A stretch of DNA of 64,000 nucleotides from Paludisphaera soli. GTDB taxonomy: Bacteria; Planctomycetota; Planctomycetia; Isosphaerales; Isosphaeraceae. The stretch is from the NCBI RefSeq assembly GCF_011064595.1, contig NZ_JAALJI010000007.1:186001-250000 (forward strand), written 5' to 3'. The notes beneath the pieces are model-generated. The model saw nothing but the letters and a program-made list of their open reading frames with translations, searched no databases and was not told where the DNA came from. This document shows, piece by piece, positions 13,687 through 22,745 of the stretch. The position numbers were made by a program, and so were the translations under genes. Numbering within the stretch: position 1 is the stretch's first letter; each line of letters opens with the position of its first letter.

Positions 13687-15268
13687 ATGAGGCGTAGCCA
13701 CAACGCGTTCCGCCGAGCTGCGAGTCGATGGAGACCCGGCGGCTGTTGAGCGCGGCGTCGGAGACGGTCGTGACGGGATTGTTCCGGCAGGTCCTGCTCC
13801 GCGACCCCGGGCCCAAGGAACTGGCGCGGTTCAGCAGATCGGTCGACGCCGGCGTGAGCGAGGCTCGCGTCGCCGCGCGGCTCTACGATTCGAACGAATT
13901 CCGCAGGGACGTCCTGACGTCCTATATATGAAGAGATCCTCGAACGTCAGCCGACGGAGGCGGAACTCGGCCGGTGGTCGAGGGCGTTGGCGGCGGGTGG
14001 TTCCGGGGCCCGTGTAGCGGCCGCGATCGCCGGCTCGCCCGAGTCGGTCGAGAGATTCGACGGCGACCAGGCCGCTTACGTCAGGTCGATCTCCGTCGGG
14101 CTTCTGGGCCGCCAGGCCGACGAGGCCGAACTCGCGACCTATGTCTCCCAGCTCCAGAAGGGCGCCGCGCCGACGATCGTGGCTGCGGCGATCACGAGGA
14201 CGGTCTCGTACCGCGTCAGCAAGATCCAGGAGGCTTACCAGGCCGTCCTGGGTCGGCTTCCTTCTGCGAGCGAGGCGGCCGCCTGGGCGTCGCGATGGTC
14301 GGCGAACGGGGGCCTCCGAGGCGTCTCGCTGCGGATCCTGGACGGCCGCGAAAACGCCGCGCGCCTACGCGGCGGCGCGGTGTCGGCGCCGGACATGGCC
14401 GCGGTGAACGAGCTCAAGCAGATCCTCCTCGCGCCCTACACGGAGGCGAACGACGGCTTCGTGAACACATTCAATCGGCTGCTCGGGACGAGGCCCGCGG
14501 AGGACGCCGAGGGGGACCCCGTCGCGTCCCCGCCGACCAACACGGCGCTGTGGGGCCTGACCAAGGCCGGCGGCCGCGACGGTCGGCCCCTCGACGAGGT
14601 GAGGACCGTCGCCACGACGACGGTGCCGGTGGCCGCGCTGACGCCGTTGCAGTCCGAGGTCGACATCGACAAGTCGCTCGGATTCGCCCTGGGAGCGGCG
14701 CCGGCCCAGTCGGACCTGGAGGAGTATCTCGCCGGGGGGGCGATCAAGCCGTTCGGGGGTCCAATCCTCACCCGGGGGTGGGGGCCGGTACATCGTCGAC
14801 GGACATCACCGCTGGTCGAGCCTCTTCGTGATCAATCCCGACGCCCAGATCTCGGCGCTGGACATCGGCTACGCCGCAAGGCCGCAGGATTACCTGAAGG
14901 TGGCCCAGTAGGCCGTCGGGGCGGCGATGGGATATCTCCAGGTGCAGTCCGTCGAGGGCCAGAACCTCTTCACGATCGGCCGGGCCGACTTCGACGCCTG
15001 GGTCGCGAGGACCATCGCGGACGGCGACGACCCCCAGGGCGTGCTCGCCGTCTTCAAGCAGGCGCGCGGGCTCGACGGGATCCCGGCGATCGCGGCGTTC
15101 TTATGGGGCAACGTGGAGCGCATGCGGCTCGGCAACCAGCCCTTCCCCGGCGTCACCGGCCGGGACTATATGCCGCAGCCGCCGAGCGGCGGCGTCGACG
15201 AGATGGTCGCGTGGTTCGAGAGCGGGGCCCTGAACAGTCGGTTCCCCATGGTCCCGCGGCTGGGATGA
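13687..15268 (+). pseudogene. DUF4214-repeat / ParB-like surface protein gene, broken by three frameshifts and a stop
   Basis: Pieces of one protein lie in successive frames. An ATG at 13687 gives MRRSHNAF, then a shift near 13712 leads into ESMETRRLLSAAS (a planctomycete N-terminal motif) and a DUF4214-like repeat ending at 13931. A second shift at the TATATAT run (13923-13929) opens YEEILERQPTEAELGRW and at least three more such repeats (for example YQAVLGRLPSASEAAAW). A third shift at the G-runs near 14774-14784 opens YIVDGHHRWSSLFVINPD, a ParB-like segment. TAG at 14909-14911 then interrupts VAQ-AVGAAMGYLQV before the frame resumes and ends at 15268 (SRFPMVPRLG). Repaired, the product would be about 525 residues. 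The neighbours are intact, which argues against generally poor sequence. Confidence 0.75.
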
Positions 15269-15336
15269 TCGGATCGGGACGATCCTCGCGGGGGAAAATC
15301 GTCGACCTCAAGCACGAATCTTGATGTTGACAGGAG

Positions 15337-15373
15337 CCCCGAGTCCGTCGATACTCTCGCCGACGGACCGGGG
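15337..15373 (+). terminator. hairpin after the disrupted DUF4214 gene
   Basis: CCCCGAGTCCGTCG (15337-15350) pairs with CGACGGACCGGGG (15361-15373), with one bulged A and a ten-base loop. It lies about 70 bases past the stop of the broken gene. No U-tract follows. Confidence 0.5.
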
Positions 15374-15392
15374 CGACCGGCTCCCACCTCAA

Positions 15393-15426
15393 GAGGACCC
15401 TGACACCGGATGGAAATCGGGTCCTC
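15393..15426 (+). other. second hairpin upstream of the epimerase gene
   Basis: GAGGACCC (15393-15400) and GGGTCCTC (15419-15426) form a perfect eight-base stem with an 18-base loop containing GGATGGAA. It lies about 230 bases before the epimerase start, in the 386-base gap 15269-15654, where I see no gene. It could be a second terminator or part of a leader. Confidence 0.4.
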
Positions 15427-15654
15427 GGGAGCCGTCAGACGTTATCTAGCTCACGATCGCTCCCCACGCCCGGTCCCTCGCTCGGACGCTGTTTCGCACC
15501 TATTGGACGAGCCCACAAGGATGGGGGCCTGGCACGCGACGCAACGCGACGTCGCAAGCCCGTCTCGACTTGTCGGCCGTGCTTGTCTCCCGACGTCACG
15601 CTTGCTCGACGCCGCCACCGGCGCGTCGAGAACTCACCAAGGATGGAACCTGCC

Positions 15655-16584
15655 ATGCGTATTCTCGTCACCGGCGGCGCCGGCTACGTCGGCTCCACGT
15701 TGGTCCCGATGCTCCTCGAACAGGGCCACAAGGTCCGCGTGCTGGACAACCTCCGGTTCAGCGGCCAGGGCCTGCTCCCCTGCTGTCAGAACCGCTTCTT
15801 CGAGCTGCAGCAGGGGGACGTCTGCGACCCCGCCGCGGTCAAGAAGGCCGTCGACGGCGTCGACGCGATCATCCACCTGGCCGCCATCGTCGGCTACCCC
15901 GCCTGCAAGAAAGAGCCCCAGCTCGCCCAGGCGATCAACGTCGAGGGCACCCGCAACCTGCTGTCCGCCCGGAACAAGGACACCCGGTTCCTGTTCGCCT
16001 CCACCGGCAGCATCTACGGCTCGATCCCGGACTACGTCTGCAACGAAGACACCCCCCGGGCCCCGATCACGCTCTACGGCGAGACCAAGGCGACGGCCGA
16101 GGAGATGGTGCAGAAGGCCGGCAACGGCGTCTCCTATCGCTTCGCGACGGCCTTCGGCGTCAGCAACCGCATGCGGCTCGACCTCATGCCGAACGACTTC
16201 ACCTACCAGGCCGTCAAGAACCGCAACCTCATCGTCTACGAGGGCGGCTTCAAGCGGACCTTCGTCCATGTCCGCGACATGGCCCGCTCGTTCATCTTCG
16301 CCCTGGAGCGCTGGGACGACGTGAAGGACGACGTCTACAACGTCGGCCACGAGAGCATGAACTTCACCAAGGAAGAAGTCGCCCGCAAGGTGCTGGAGCA
16401 CACCGACTTCTACCTCCACTTCGCCGAGGTCGGCAGCGACGCCGACCAGCGCAACTACGAGGTCTCCTACGAGAAGATCCGCGCCAAGGGGTTCGAGACC
16501 ACCATCGACCTCGACCGCGGCATCTCCGAGCTGGTCCGCGCCGCCCAGCTCATCTCGTTCCAGAACCCGTTCGCGAACGTCTGA
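15655..16584 (+). CDS. NAD-dependent epimerase/dehydratase (extended SDR)
   Basis: 309 residues. An extended short-chain dehydrogenase acting on nucleotide sugars: the NAD-binding VTGGAGYVGS lies at residues 5-14, LAAIVGYP and the catalytic STGSIYG follow, and the Tyr-x3-Lys pair is in YGETK. The C-terminal substrate part has FKRTFVHVRDMAR and YNVGHE. The exact sugar is not readable from sequence; UDP-glucose/galactose or a dTDP-sugar would fit. Start: ATG at 15655 has AAGGA eleven bases upstream; ATG at 15643 (MEPAM) is possible but lacks room for a ribosome site. A glycosyltransferase gene follows in the same direction, suggesting cell-surface polysaccharide synthesis. Confidence 0.9.
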   Translation: MRILVTGGAGYVGSTLVPMLLEQGHKVRVLDNLRFSGQGLLPCCQNRFFELQQGDVCDPAAVKKAVDGVDAIIHLAAIVGYPACKKEPQLAQAINVEGTRNLLSARNKDTRFLFASTGSIYGSIPDYVCNEDTPRAPITLYGETKATAEEMVQKAGNGVSYRFATAFGVSNRMRLDLMPNDFTYQAVKNRNLIVYEGGFKRTFVHVRDMARSFIFALERWDDVKDDVYNVGHESMNFTKEEVARKVLEHTDFYLHFAEVGSDADQRNYEVSYEKIRAKGFETTIDLDRGISELVRAAQLISFQNPFANV

Positions 16585-16716
16585 TCGTCTCGCGGGCCGA
16601 CCGGGGGAGGCGACGCGGCCCCCCCCGGCGCCGCGCGTCGTCGGATGGCTCGGCCCCGCCGCGCCGAGTCCCACTCATCCCGATTTCCCTACTCCTAGCG
16701 GGCCGCGACGGTCCGG

Positions 16717-18153
16717 GTGAACGACACCATGGTGAACCGGAAACTCTGGTTTCGCGGCGGTCCCGAGCCGGCGCGGCCGGCGGGCCGGCCCTTGCACGCC
16801 TTCGGGCGTCCCGAGGCCGAAGCCTCGACGATGACGGTCGACGGGCCCGGCCCGGCTCGCGTGGAGCCCGGCAGGCGGGTCCTCCTCATCAACCAGTACT
16901 ACTGGCCCGACCACGCCTCCACGGCCCAGCATTTGACCGACCTGGCCGAGTCGCTGGCCGCCCGCGGGTTCGAATGCCACGTCCTGTGCGCGCAGAGCCG
17001 ATACAAGCCCGGCGACCCGGCGCCCCCGGCCGAGGAGGTCCACAACGGCGTGCACATCCACCGCGTCCCGGCGACCTCGCTGGGCCGCAAGAGCACGCTG
17101 AGCCGGATGACCGACTACCTCAGCTTCTACGCGCGGGCGGTCGTCAAGGCGTTCCGACTCCCCCGGTTCGACCTCGTGGTCACGCTGACCACCCCGCCGA
17201 TCATCGGCCTGGTCGGGACGCTCCTGCGACGGCTGAAGGGCTCGACCCACGTCTGCTGGAGCATGGACCTGCACCCCGACGCCAGCCTCGCGCTGCGGCG
17301 GATGTCGCCGAGGAACCCGATCGTCCGGTCGCTGGCCTGGCTGAGCGACGCCGTGCTGCGGCAGGCCGATCGCGTGGTCGTCCTGGGGCCGTACATGGCC
17401 GACCGGATCCTCATGAAGAAGGTCCGGCCCGACCGAATCGCCACGATCCCGGTCTGGAGCCGCAAGGACGAGGTCTATCCGGTCGCCCACGCCTCGAACG
17501 GCCTCCGCAAGCAGCTCGGCTTCCGCGACGAGCTGGTCTGCATGTACTCCGGCAACCTGGGCCTGGCCCACACGTTCGACGAGTTCCTGGAGGCCGCCCG
17601 GCGTATGCGCGACCGCGAGGACGTGATCTTCCTCTACGTCGGCGGCGGGCCGAGGCTCGCCGAGGTGAGGGCGGCGAAGGAGCGCGACGGGCTCGACAAC
17701 GTCCGGATCCTGGACTACGTCGCCCGCGAGGACCTGCATCTCTCGCTCTCCACGGCCGACGTCCACCTGATCTCCATGCGGCCCGAAATGACCGGCATCG
17801 TCGTGCCGGGCAAGCTCTACGGCATCATGGCCGCGGCGAGGCCGGCCCTCTTCGTCGGCCCGCCGCATTGCGAGTCGGCCGACCTGATCCGGCGCTCCGG
17901 CGGCGGCTTCGCGGTCCCCTTCGGCGACGCCGACGGCGTGGTCGCGGCCCTGGAACGCCTGCGCGCCGACCGCAACCTGGCCCGACAGATGGGCGAGAAG
18001 GGCCGCCAGGCGTTCCTCGCCTCCCACGAGATGGGCCCCTGCTGCTACCAGTGGTTCGAGCTGGCCCGCGGCCTGCTCGCCCCGTCCAAGGCCGAGTCGC
18101 GGCCGGTCGCAGTCGCCGTCCCGACGCGGGTCGGGGCCGTGGAAGTCGGTTGA
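16717..18153 (+). CDS. glycosyltransferase family 4 (WcaI/WbuB-like)
   Basis: About 478 residues from GTG at 16717 (474 from ATG at 16729). A GT-B fold retaining transferase: the N-terminal domain begins LLINQYYWPDHASTAQHLTDLAESLAARGF, the pattern of colanic-acid WcaI and WbuB proteins. The C-terminal donor domain has MYSGNLGLAHTFDEFLEA, FLYVGGGPRLAEV and PGKLYGIMAAARPALFVG, the usual nucleotide-sugar pocket. The first 45 residues are poorly conserved-looking, so the true start may be internal (the ATG encoding MTVDGPG is another option). By context it works with the epimerase 130 bases upstream in building a surface glycan. Substrate unknown. Confidence 0.9.
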   Translation: MNDTMVNRKLWFRGGPEPARPAGRPLHAFGRPEAEASTMTVDGPGPARVEPGRRVLLINQYYWPDHASTAQHLTDLAESLAARGFECHVLCAQSRYKPGDPAPPAEEVHNGVHIHRVPATSLGRKSTLSRMTDYLSFYARAVVKAFRLPRFDLVVTLTTPPIIGLVGTLLRRLKGSTHVCWSMDLHPDASLALRRMSPRNPIVRSLAWLSDAVLRQADRVVVLGPYMADRILMKKVRPDRIATIPVWSRKDEVYPVAHASNGLRKQLGFRDELVCMYSGNLGLAHTFDEFLEAARRMRDREDVIFLYVGGGPRLAEVRAAKERDGLDNVRILDYVAREDLHLSLSTADVHLISMRPEMTGIVVPGKLYGIMAAARPALFVGPPHCESADLIRRSGGGFAVPFGDADGVVAALERLRADRNLARQMGEKGRQAFLASHEMGPCCYQWFELARGLLAPSKAESRPVAVAVPTRVGAVEVG

Positions 18154-18326
18154 AGAAGTGACGACGCCGGTCCTGCGATGCCTCGGAACCGGCCGATCCT
18201 CCAACAGTCTCCGTGCTCGTCGCCTCCTCATCCGGCCCTCAGGGCCACCTTCCCCCGCCAGGGGGTAAGGGATCTTTGTCCATGCAGACTCGTCGTCGGC
18301 CCTAGCTTTTCCCGGAGGAATTCGTC

Positions 18327-19310
18327 GTGGACCTTCGCCGTCGCGGAACCAGCCTGATCGCCCTGACCCTCCTCGCCGCGACCGCTGCGGACCTGCCGGC
18401 GCAGACGACGCCCACCGAGAGCGTCGCCGAGATCCAGAACCGCCACGACCGAGCGCTCGTCCGCGAGCTGGGCGAGTACCTGATCCGCAATCCCAAGGCC
18501 GAGGATCGCGACCAGGCCTACGCCGCCCTCTTCAACAAGGCGATCGAGCACGACTGGTTCGCCGAGAATCAGGAGGCCGCCGAGCGCTACCTGAAGGACG
18601 AGCCCGAGGGGCCGGTCCGCGCGCTCGCCCAGATCATCACGGTGATGTCCCGCGCCCAGGCCAAGAAGTTCCCGGACGCCCTGGCCCGCTACAAGGAGCT
18701 GATGCAGGGGCTGAACGCGACCGATCAGGAGGAGTTCGCCGTCAGCTTCTCGGAGACGTTCGCCATCGCCGCCGTCGTCGCGGGCGAGATCGACGTCGCC
18801 GCGCAGGTCTACCAGACCCTGGCCTCGCGGTTCCCCGAGAGCGCCGCGGTGAAGCAGAAGGCCGAGAACGAACTGGCGCGGCTCGCCCGCGTCGGCAAGC
18901 CCGCGCCGAACGTCGAGGCTCAGGACCTCCAGGGGAAGACCGTCCGGCTCGCGAGCCTCCGGGGCAAATATGTCCTGATCGACTTCTGGGCGACCTGGTG
19001 CACGCCCAACCTCGTCGAGCTTCCCCGGCTCCAGGAGGCTTACCGCAAGTATCACGACGCGGGGCTTGAGATCGTCAGCGTCAGCCTGGACGACACCCGC
19101 ACGGCCGTCGTCGACTTCGTGAAGGCTCGCAAGATCCCCTGGACCCAGCTCCACAACACCACGTCGGGCGTCGACCTGATCGAGGCCTTCGGCGTCGGGT
19201 CGATCCCGGCGAGCTATCTCATCGACCCGCAGGGGAACGTCGTGCGGATCGACCTCCGCGGCGGGGCCCTCGATGAGGCCCTTTCCAGGCTCATCAAGAT
19301 CGGCGGCTGA
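18327..19310 (+). CDS. TlpA-like thioredoxin-fold protein with a CTPN active site
   Basis: 327 residues. A signal peptide (SLIALTLLAATAADLPAQ) suggests export. Residues about 30-185 are a helical, TPR-like region; the C-terminal domain is TlpA/ResA type (VGKPAPNVEAQDLQGKTVRLASLRGKYVLIDFWATWC, split here only in description). The active site reads WCTPN: Cys225 is present but the resolving Cys is Asn228. The cis-Pro loop (GSIPASYLIDPQG) is kept. It therefore cannot act as a normal dithiol oxidoreductase; a monothiol or purely binding role is inferred. The GTG start has GGAGGA upstream. It is convergent with the ABC permease, six bases away. Confidence 0.88.
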   Translation: MDLRRRGTSLIALTLLAATAADLPAQTTPTESVAEIQNRHDRALVRELGEYLIRNPKAEDRDQAYAALFNKAIEHDWFAENQEAAERYLKDEPEGPVRALAQIITVMSRAQAKKFPDALARYKELMQGLNATDQEEFAVSFSETFAIAAVVAGEIDVAAQVYQTLASRFPESAAVKQKAENELARLARVGKPAPNVEAQDLQGKTVRLASLRGKYVLIDFWATWCTPNLVELPRLQEAYRKYHDAGLEIVSVSLDDTRTAVVDFVKARKIPWTQLHNTTSGVDLIEAFGVGSIPASYLIDPQGNVVRIDLRGGALDEALSRLIKIGG

Positions 19311-19316
19311 CCCGGC

Positions 19317-20837
19317 TCAGCCAGGGGCCGTCGCCGGCTTCGCATCCAGGTCGAACAGGTCGGGGTCCCGCCCGTCCTGGCCCGGTTCGTCGCCTCGTGC
19401 GAGCGCCATCCGGACTTGCCGCACCGCCTTGATGTAGAGCGCGTTGAAGACGAAGGCGAACAGCAAGGCGAGGGTGATCGCGACGATCGCCGGGCCCGAG
19501 CCGACCTCGCCCGCGAGGGCCCCCGTGGCGGCCGCGATCCCGACGATGGGGGTCGCCGAGAAGAAGAGAACGGCCTGCTCCTCGACGGCCCGAGGGCCGG
19601 CCGAGGCGGCGAGCGTGATGATGCCGAGCACCAGCGGCAGCGCCCAGGCCGTGAACAGGAAGAGCCCGAAGAAGTTGGTCGCCCGGCGGCCGAACCGGAG
19701 CAGGAAGTACTGGAATGCCAGGCCGAAGTAGGCCACGACCAGGACGCCGACGGCGACGGCCAGCGGGAAGCCCCCCCGGCCCGGGACGTTCGGCCGGCCC
19801 GAGTCCTCGATCCAGGCTCCCAGGATCGACCCCGCCGCCAGGATCGTCCCGCAGATCGCCGCAAGGGCCGGGCGATTCGGCGCGAGGTCGCTCCAGGCCG
19901 ACGGCCTGTCGAGGCCGAGCTTGCGGGCCCGCCGCAGGCCCTTGTCGTACTCGGCCAGGCTCGGCGTGATGAGCCCGGCCAAGATCACCCCCACGCCCAC
20001 CAGGATGTAGAGCAGGATCAGGCTGGCCATGCCGTCGCCGTTCCAGTTCGAGACCCCGCCGACCGCCAGCAGCCCGAACGTCGCCGCCGCCGCGATCGCC
20101 TGCGGCTTCGACAGCCCGTGAGTCCGCTCCGATCCCATCTTCCGCGTCGCCGCCAGCAGGAAGAAAAACAGGACCGCCGCCAGGTGCAGCAGCACGAACG
20201 CCAACCAGGGGAGCGAGAGCCCCAGGAAGTCCATCCGGACGTCGCCGTCGATCAGGCCCTTCAGGACCCCGAACGCCCCAAAGAGCGGCCCCACGATGAA
20301 CACGCCGATGACGATGGTGAACCCGAGCGCGTTCTGGCCCGTGACCCCGCTCTTGAGCGAGAGCCCCCCGAGCAATGAGGCCGCGTGCAGCGTCCAGGCG
20401 ACGAACAGCAGCAAGATCTCGGCCTGCATCAGCCCCCGGAAGTCGGGGAATCCCATGATCACGCAGAACAGCATGAACGGGAGCGTCAGGGCCGTCAGGG
20501 CGTACTCGCGGACCGGGGCGCCGAACAGGAAGCCGAACGTCAGCTCCAGCGGGCTCTGCGGCGAGACCCGGTGGAAGTCCAGGATGCCCGACGCTCGCGC
20601 GCTCCCCACCGAGGCCCCGACCTGCGTCGACCCCATGACGGCGAGGATGATGAACTGGAGCACCAAGAGGGCCGTGAAGCCGTCGCCGGAGGCGAACCCG
20701 CGCACCTGGAAAGCCCCGTAGAGGATGCAGAGGCCGATCATGATCGTGATCGCAGCCGACGTGGCGAACGCCTGGGGGCGGAGCCGCGAGCGGACGTGCT
20801 TGATGAGGATCGGGTTGTCCAGCCATTCGCGGATCAT
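19317..20837 (-). CDS. ABC transporter permease
   Basis: 506 residues with about twelve hydrophobic segments (for example FATSAAITIMIGLCILYGAF, LAFVLLHLAAVLFFFLLAA, FFGLFLFTAWALPLVLGIITLAA), the membrane part of an ABC exporter of the ABC-2/Nat type. The N-terminus MIREWLDNPILIKHVRSRLR is basic and cytoplasmic. Its ATG overlaps the stop of the ATPase gene (ATGA), so both subunits are translated together. The substrate cannot be told from the sequence. A much longer open frame continues upstream but is only a shadow of the neighbours. Confidence 0.9.
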   Translation of the reverse strand: MIREWLDNPILIKHVRSRLRPQAFATSAAITIMIGLCILYGAFQVRGFASGDGFTALLVLQFIILAVMGSTQVGASVGSARASGILDFHRVSPQSPLELTFGFLFGAPVREYALTALTLPFMLFCVIMGFPDFRGLMQAEILLLFVAWTLHAASLLGGLSLKSGVTGQNALGFTIVIGVFIVGPLFGAFGVLKGLIDGDVRMDFLGLSLPWLAFVLLHLAAVLFFFLLAATRKMGSERTHGLSKPQAIAAAATFGLLAVGGVSNWNGDGMASLILLYILVGVGVILAGLITPSLAEYDKGLRRARKLGLDRPSAWSDLAPNRPALAAICGTILAAGSILGAWIEDSGRPNVPGRGGFPLAVAVGVLVVAYFGLAFQYFLLRFGRRATNFFGLFLFTAWALPLVLGIITLAASAGPRAVEEQAVLFFSATPIVGIAAATGALAGEVGSGPAIVAITLALLFAFVFNALYIKAVRQVRMALARGDEPGQDGRDPDLFDLDAKPATAPG

Positions 20838-21766
20838 CACGACAGCTCCTTGGCGCCGACCTTCAGGAACAGCTCTTCCAGGTTGTCCTTGCGTCGCGAG
20901 AACGACGAGACCCGGACGCCGGCGGCGACCAGCCGGGCCAGCAACTCGGCGGCGGCGTCGGCGTCGCCCCGGTAGCGGAACTCCTGCACGCCGCCGGGTC
21001 GGGCCTCGACGAGGCCCGCGTGATCGTCCGCGTCGACCACCCGATGGAACGCGTCGAGCCCGTCGAGGATCTCGACCGACAGCGACATATCCCCCATGAT
21101 CCGCCGGTTCACCTCGTCGATCCGGCCGCCCACCACCAGCCGCCCGCGTTCCATGATCGCGACCGACGTGCAGAACTCGTTCATCTCGGCGAGGATGTGC
21201 GACGAGATCAGGACCGCCTTCCCCTCGGCCGAGACCCGCTTGAGGATGTTCTTGAGGTCGATCCGCCCCTGGGGGTCGACGCCGCTGGCCGGCTCGTCGA
21301 GCAGGAGCACGGCCGGGTCGGGGATCAGGGTCTTGGCCAGCATCATCCGCTGTCGCATCCCGCGCGAGAGCCCCGTGACCGTCGCGTCCCGCTTCTCGGA
21401 AAGCCCGACGATCTCCAGGTGCCGGTCGACGACGGCCCCCCGCGCGGGCCGGGGGATGCGGTAGCTCGCCGCGAAGAGGTCGAGGAACTCCCAGACCTTG
21501 AGGTCGTCGTAGACCGGCGGGAAGTCGGGCATGAAGCCGACGGCGCGGCCGACCAGCTCGTGGTCGTCCCGGACGCTCGCCCCCAGGATGCGGACCTCGC
21601 CGTAGGTCGGCTCGATCAGCCCCAGGATCGTCCGCATGGTCGTCGTTTTGCCCGCGCCGTTGGGCCCGATCAGCCCGCACACCTCGCCCGGCCCGACCTC
21701 CAGTGAGAGGTCGTGCACCGCGCAGAAATCGTCGTAGTCGACGCGCAGGTCGCGTATCGAGAGCAT
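20837..21766 (-). CDS. ABC transporter ATP-binding protein
   Basis: 309 residues. A complete nucleotide-binding domain: Walker A GPNGAGKTTT near residue 39, Q-loop region around FMPDFPPVYDD, signature LSRGMRQRM, Walker B VLLLDEPASGVD, and the H-loop ISSHILAE. The C-terminal 90 residues (DGLDAFHRVVDADDHAG...) form the extra domain often found in CcmA/NatA-type exporters. The ATG at 21764-21766 (MLSIRDLRVDY) has GAGGA upstream; the 23 extra residues of the longer frame are unlikely. The permease follows with a four-base overlap. Confidence 0.94.
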   Translation of the reverse strand: MLSIRDLRVDYDDFCAVHDLSLEVGPGEVCGLIGPNGAGKTTTMRTILGLIEPTYGEVRILGASVRDDHELVGRAVGFMPDFPPVYDDLKVWEFLDLFAASYRIPRPARGAVVDRHLEIVGLSEKRDATVTGLSRGMRQRMMLAKTLIPDPAVLLLDEPASGVDPQGRIDLKNILKRVSAEGKAVLISSHILAEMNEFCTSVAIMERGRLVVGGRIDEVNRRIMGDMSLSVEILDGLDAFHRVVDADDHAGLVEARPGGVQEFRYRGDADAAAELLARLVAAGVRVSSFSRRKDNLEELFLKVGAKELS

Positions 21767-21856
21767 CCGCCGTCCTCGCCGGTTCGACGTTCGTCCGAGC
21801 CCCTCGCGATTGTGCGACGCGTGCACGCATTCCACAAGCGAAATGCGTCCGCCCGA

Positions 21857-22507
21857 TCAGATTTCGCCCGCGGGTCCGGGATATTGATCGGAGACGGCGA
21901 ACGGGGCCTGCATCGGGTGGACCAGGCGACGCCAGCGACGTTCGATGATCATGTCGTAGGCCGCTCGCATCTGGGCCGCCGCGTCCTCGCCCGACATGCC
22001 GCCGACGCCCGTTCCCAGTCCGGAGCAGGCCAGCCCCGAGATCCGGGCGCCATCGCCCGGGTCGTGCTCCAGCACGGCGATCAAGGCGGCCCGGAAGGCC
22101 AGGTAGGCGTTGAGGGTCCGGTCGACCCGGCCGGGCACTCGCATGGTGGGCGCGACCACCAGCCAGGGGAACCGCCTGGACGGCATGGCGAGGATTTCGG
22201 CCGAGCCGACGGGGAGCTCGCCGTGCCGGCGCTCGGCGATCCGCCTCGTGACCTCGCGCTGGGCGGCACCCCCGTGGAAATCGTCGATCCGCTTGTCGAG
22301 GCCGCCTCCCATGTCGCCGAAGCTGTTCGCCGGGCTGAGGAGGGCGTCGCACCGGAGGTCGAGGAGATCGCCGACGAGCACCTCGGCGGTGTCGACGTCG
22401 CGGAATCGGCCCGCCAGCGCGGCGGCGACCTGCGGATTCGCGTCGCAGAAATGGAGCCGGACCGGCGCGCCCCCTCGGCCTCGACCGAAGGGCTTGATCG
22501 TCTTCAT
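21857..22507 (-). CDS. macro domain protein
   Basis: 216 residues. A macro (ADP-ribose/O-acetyl-ADP-ribose binding) domain spans most of the protein: VLVGDLLDLRCDALLSPANSFGDMGGGLDKRI carries the A-N-S...GGG-D ligand loop in shortened form, and CSGLGTGVGGMSGEDAA is the second phosphate-binding loop. It may hydrolyse or only bind ADP-ribose derivatives; the sequence does not settle which. Two starts are possible: ATG at 22505-22507 (MKTIKPFG, with GAGGCGG upstream) or ATG at 22544-22546. It lies 90 bases upstream of the ABC ATPase on the same strand; no link to that transporter is evident. Confidence 0.85.
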   Translation of the reverse strand: MKTIKPFGRGRGGAPVRLHFCDANPQVAAALAGRFRDVDTAEVLVGDLLDLRCDALLSPANSFGDMGGGLDKRIDDFHGGAAQREVTRRIAERRHGELPVGSAEILAMPSRRFPWLVVAPTMRVPGRVDRTLNAYLAFRAALIAVLEHDPGDGARISGLACSGLGTGVGGMSGEDAAAQMRAAYDMIIERRWRRLVHPMQAPFAVSDQYPGPAGEI

Positions 22508-22745
22508 GCGCAGCCGCCTCGCCCGCGCCCGGAGGGCTTCCAGCATCCTCGGTCCTCGATCGGAGGTACGGACAGCGGCCGAGAATATCGGACGCGAACT
22601 CGTCCCGCAACGGAAGCCTTCCGAGACGTCGATGGACAAGCCGCGATCCGGGAGCCATCATTCCCGTTGGAGGCGGGCCGATTTTCCCCCGATCGGAGGG
22701 CGACGGGGGGGCGTGCGCCGACGGGGACGCCTGGCGATCGGAGGG

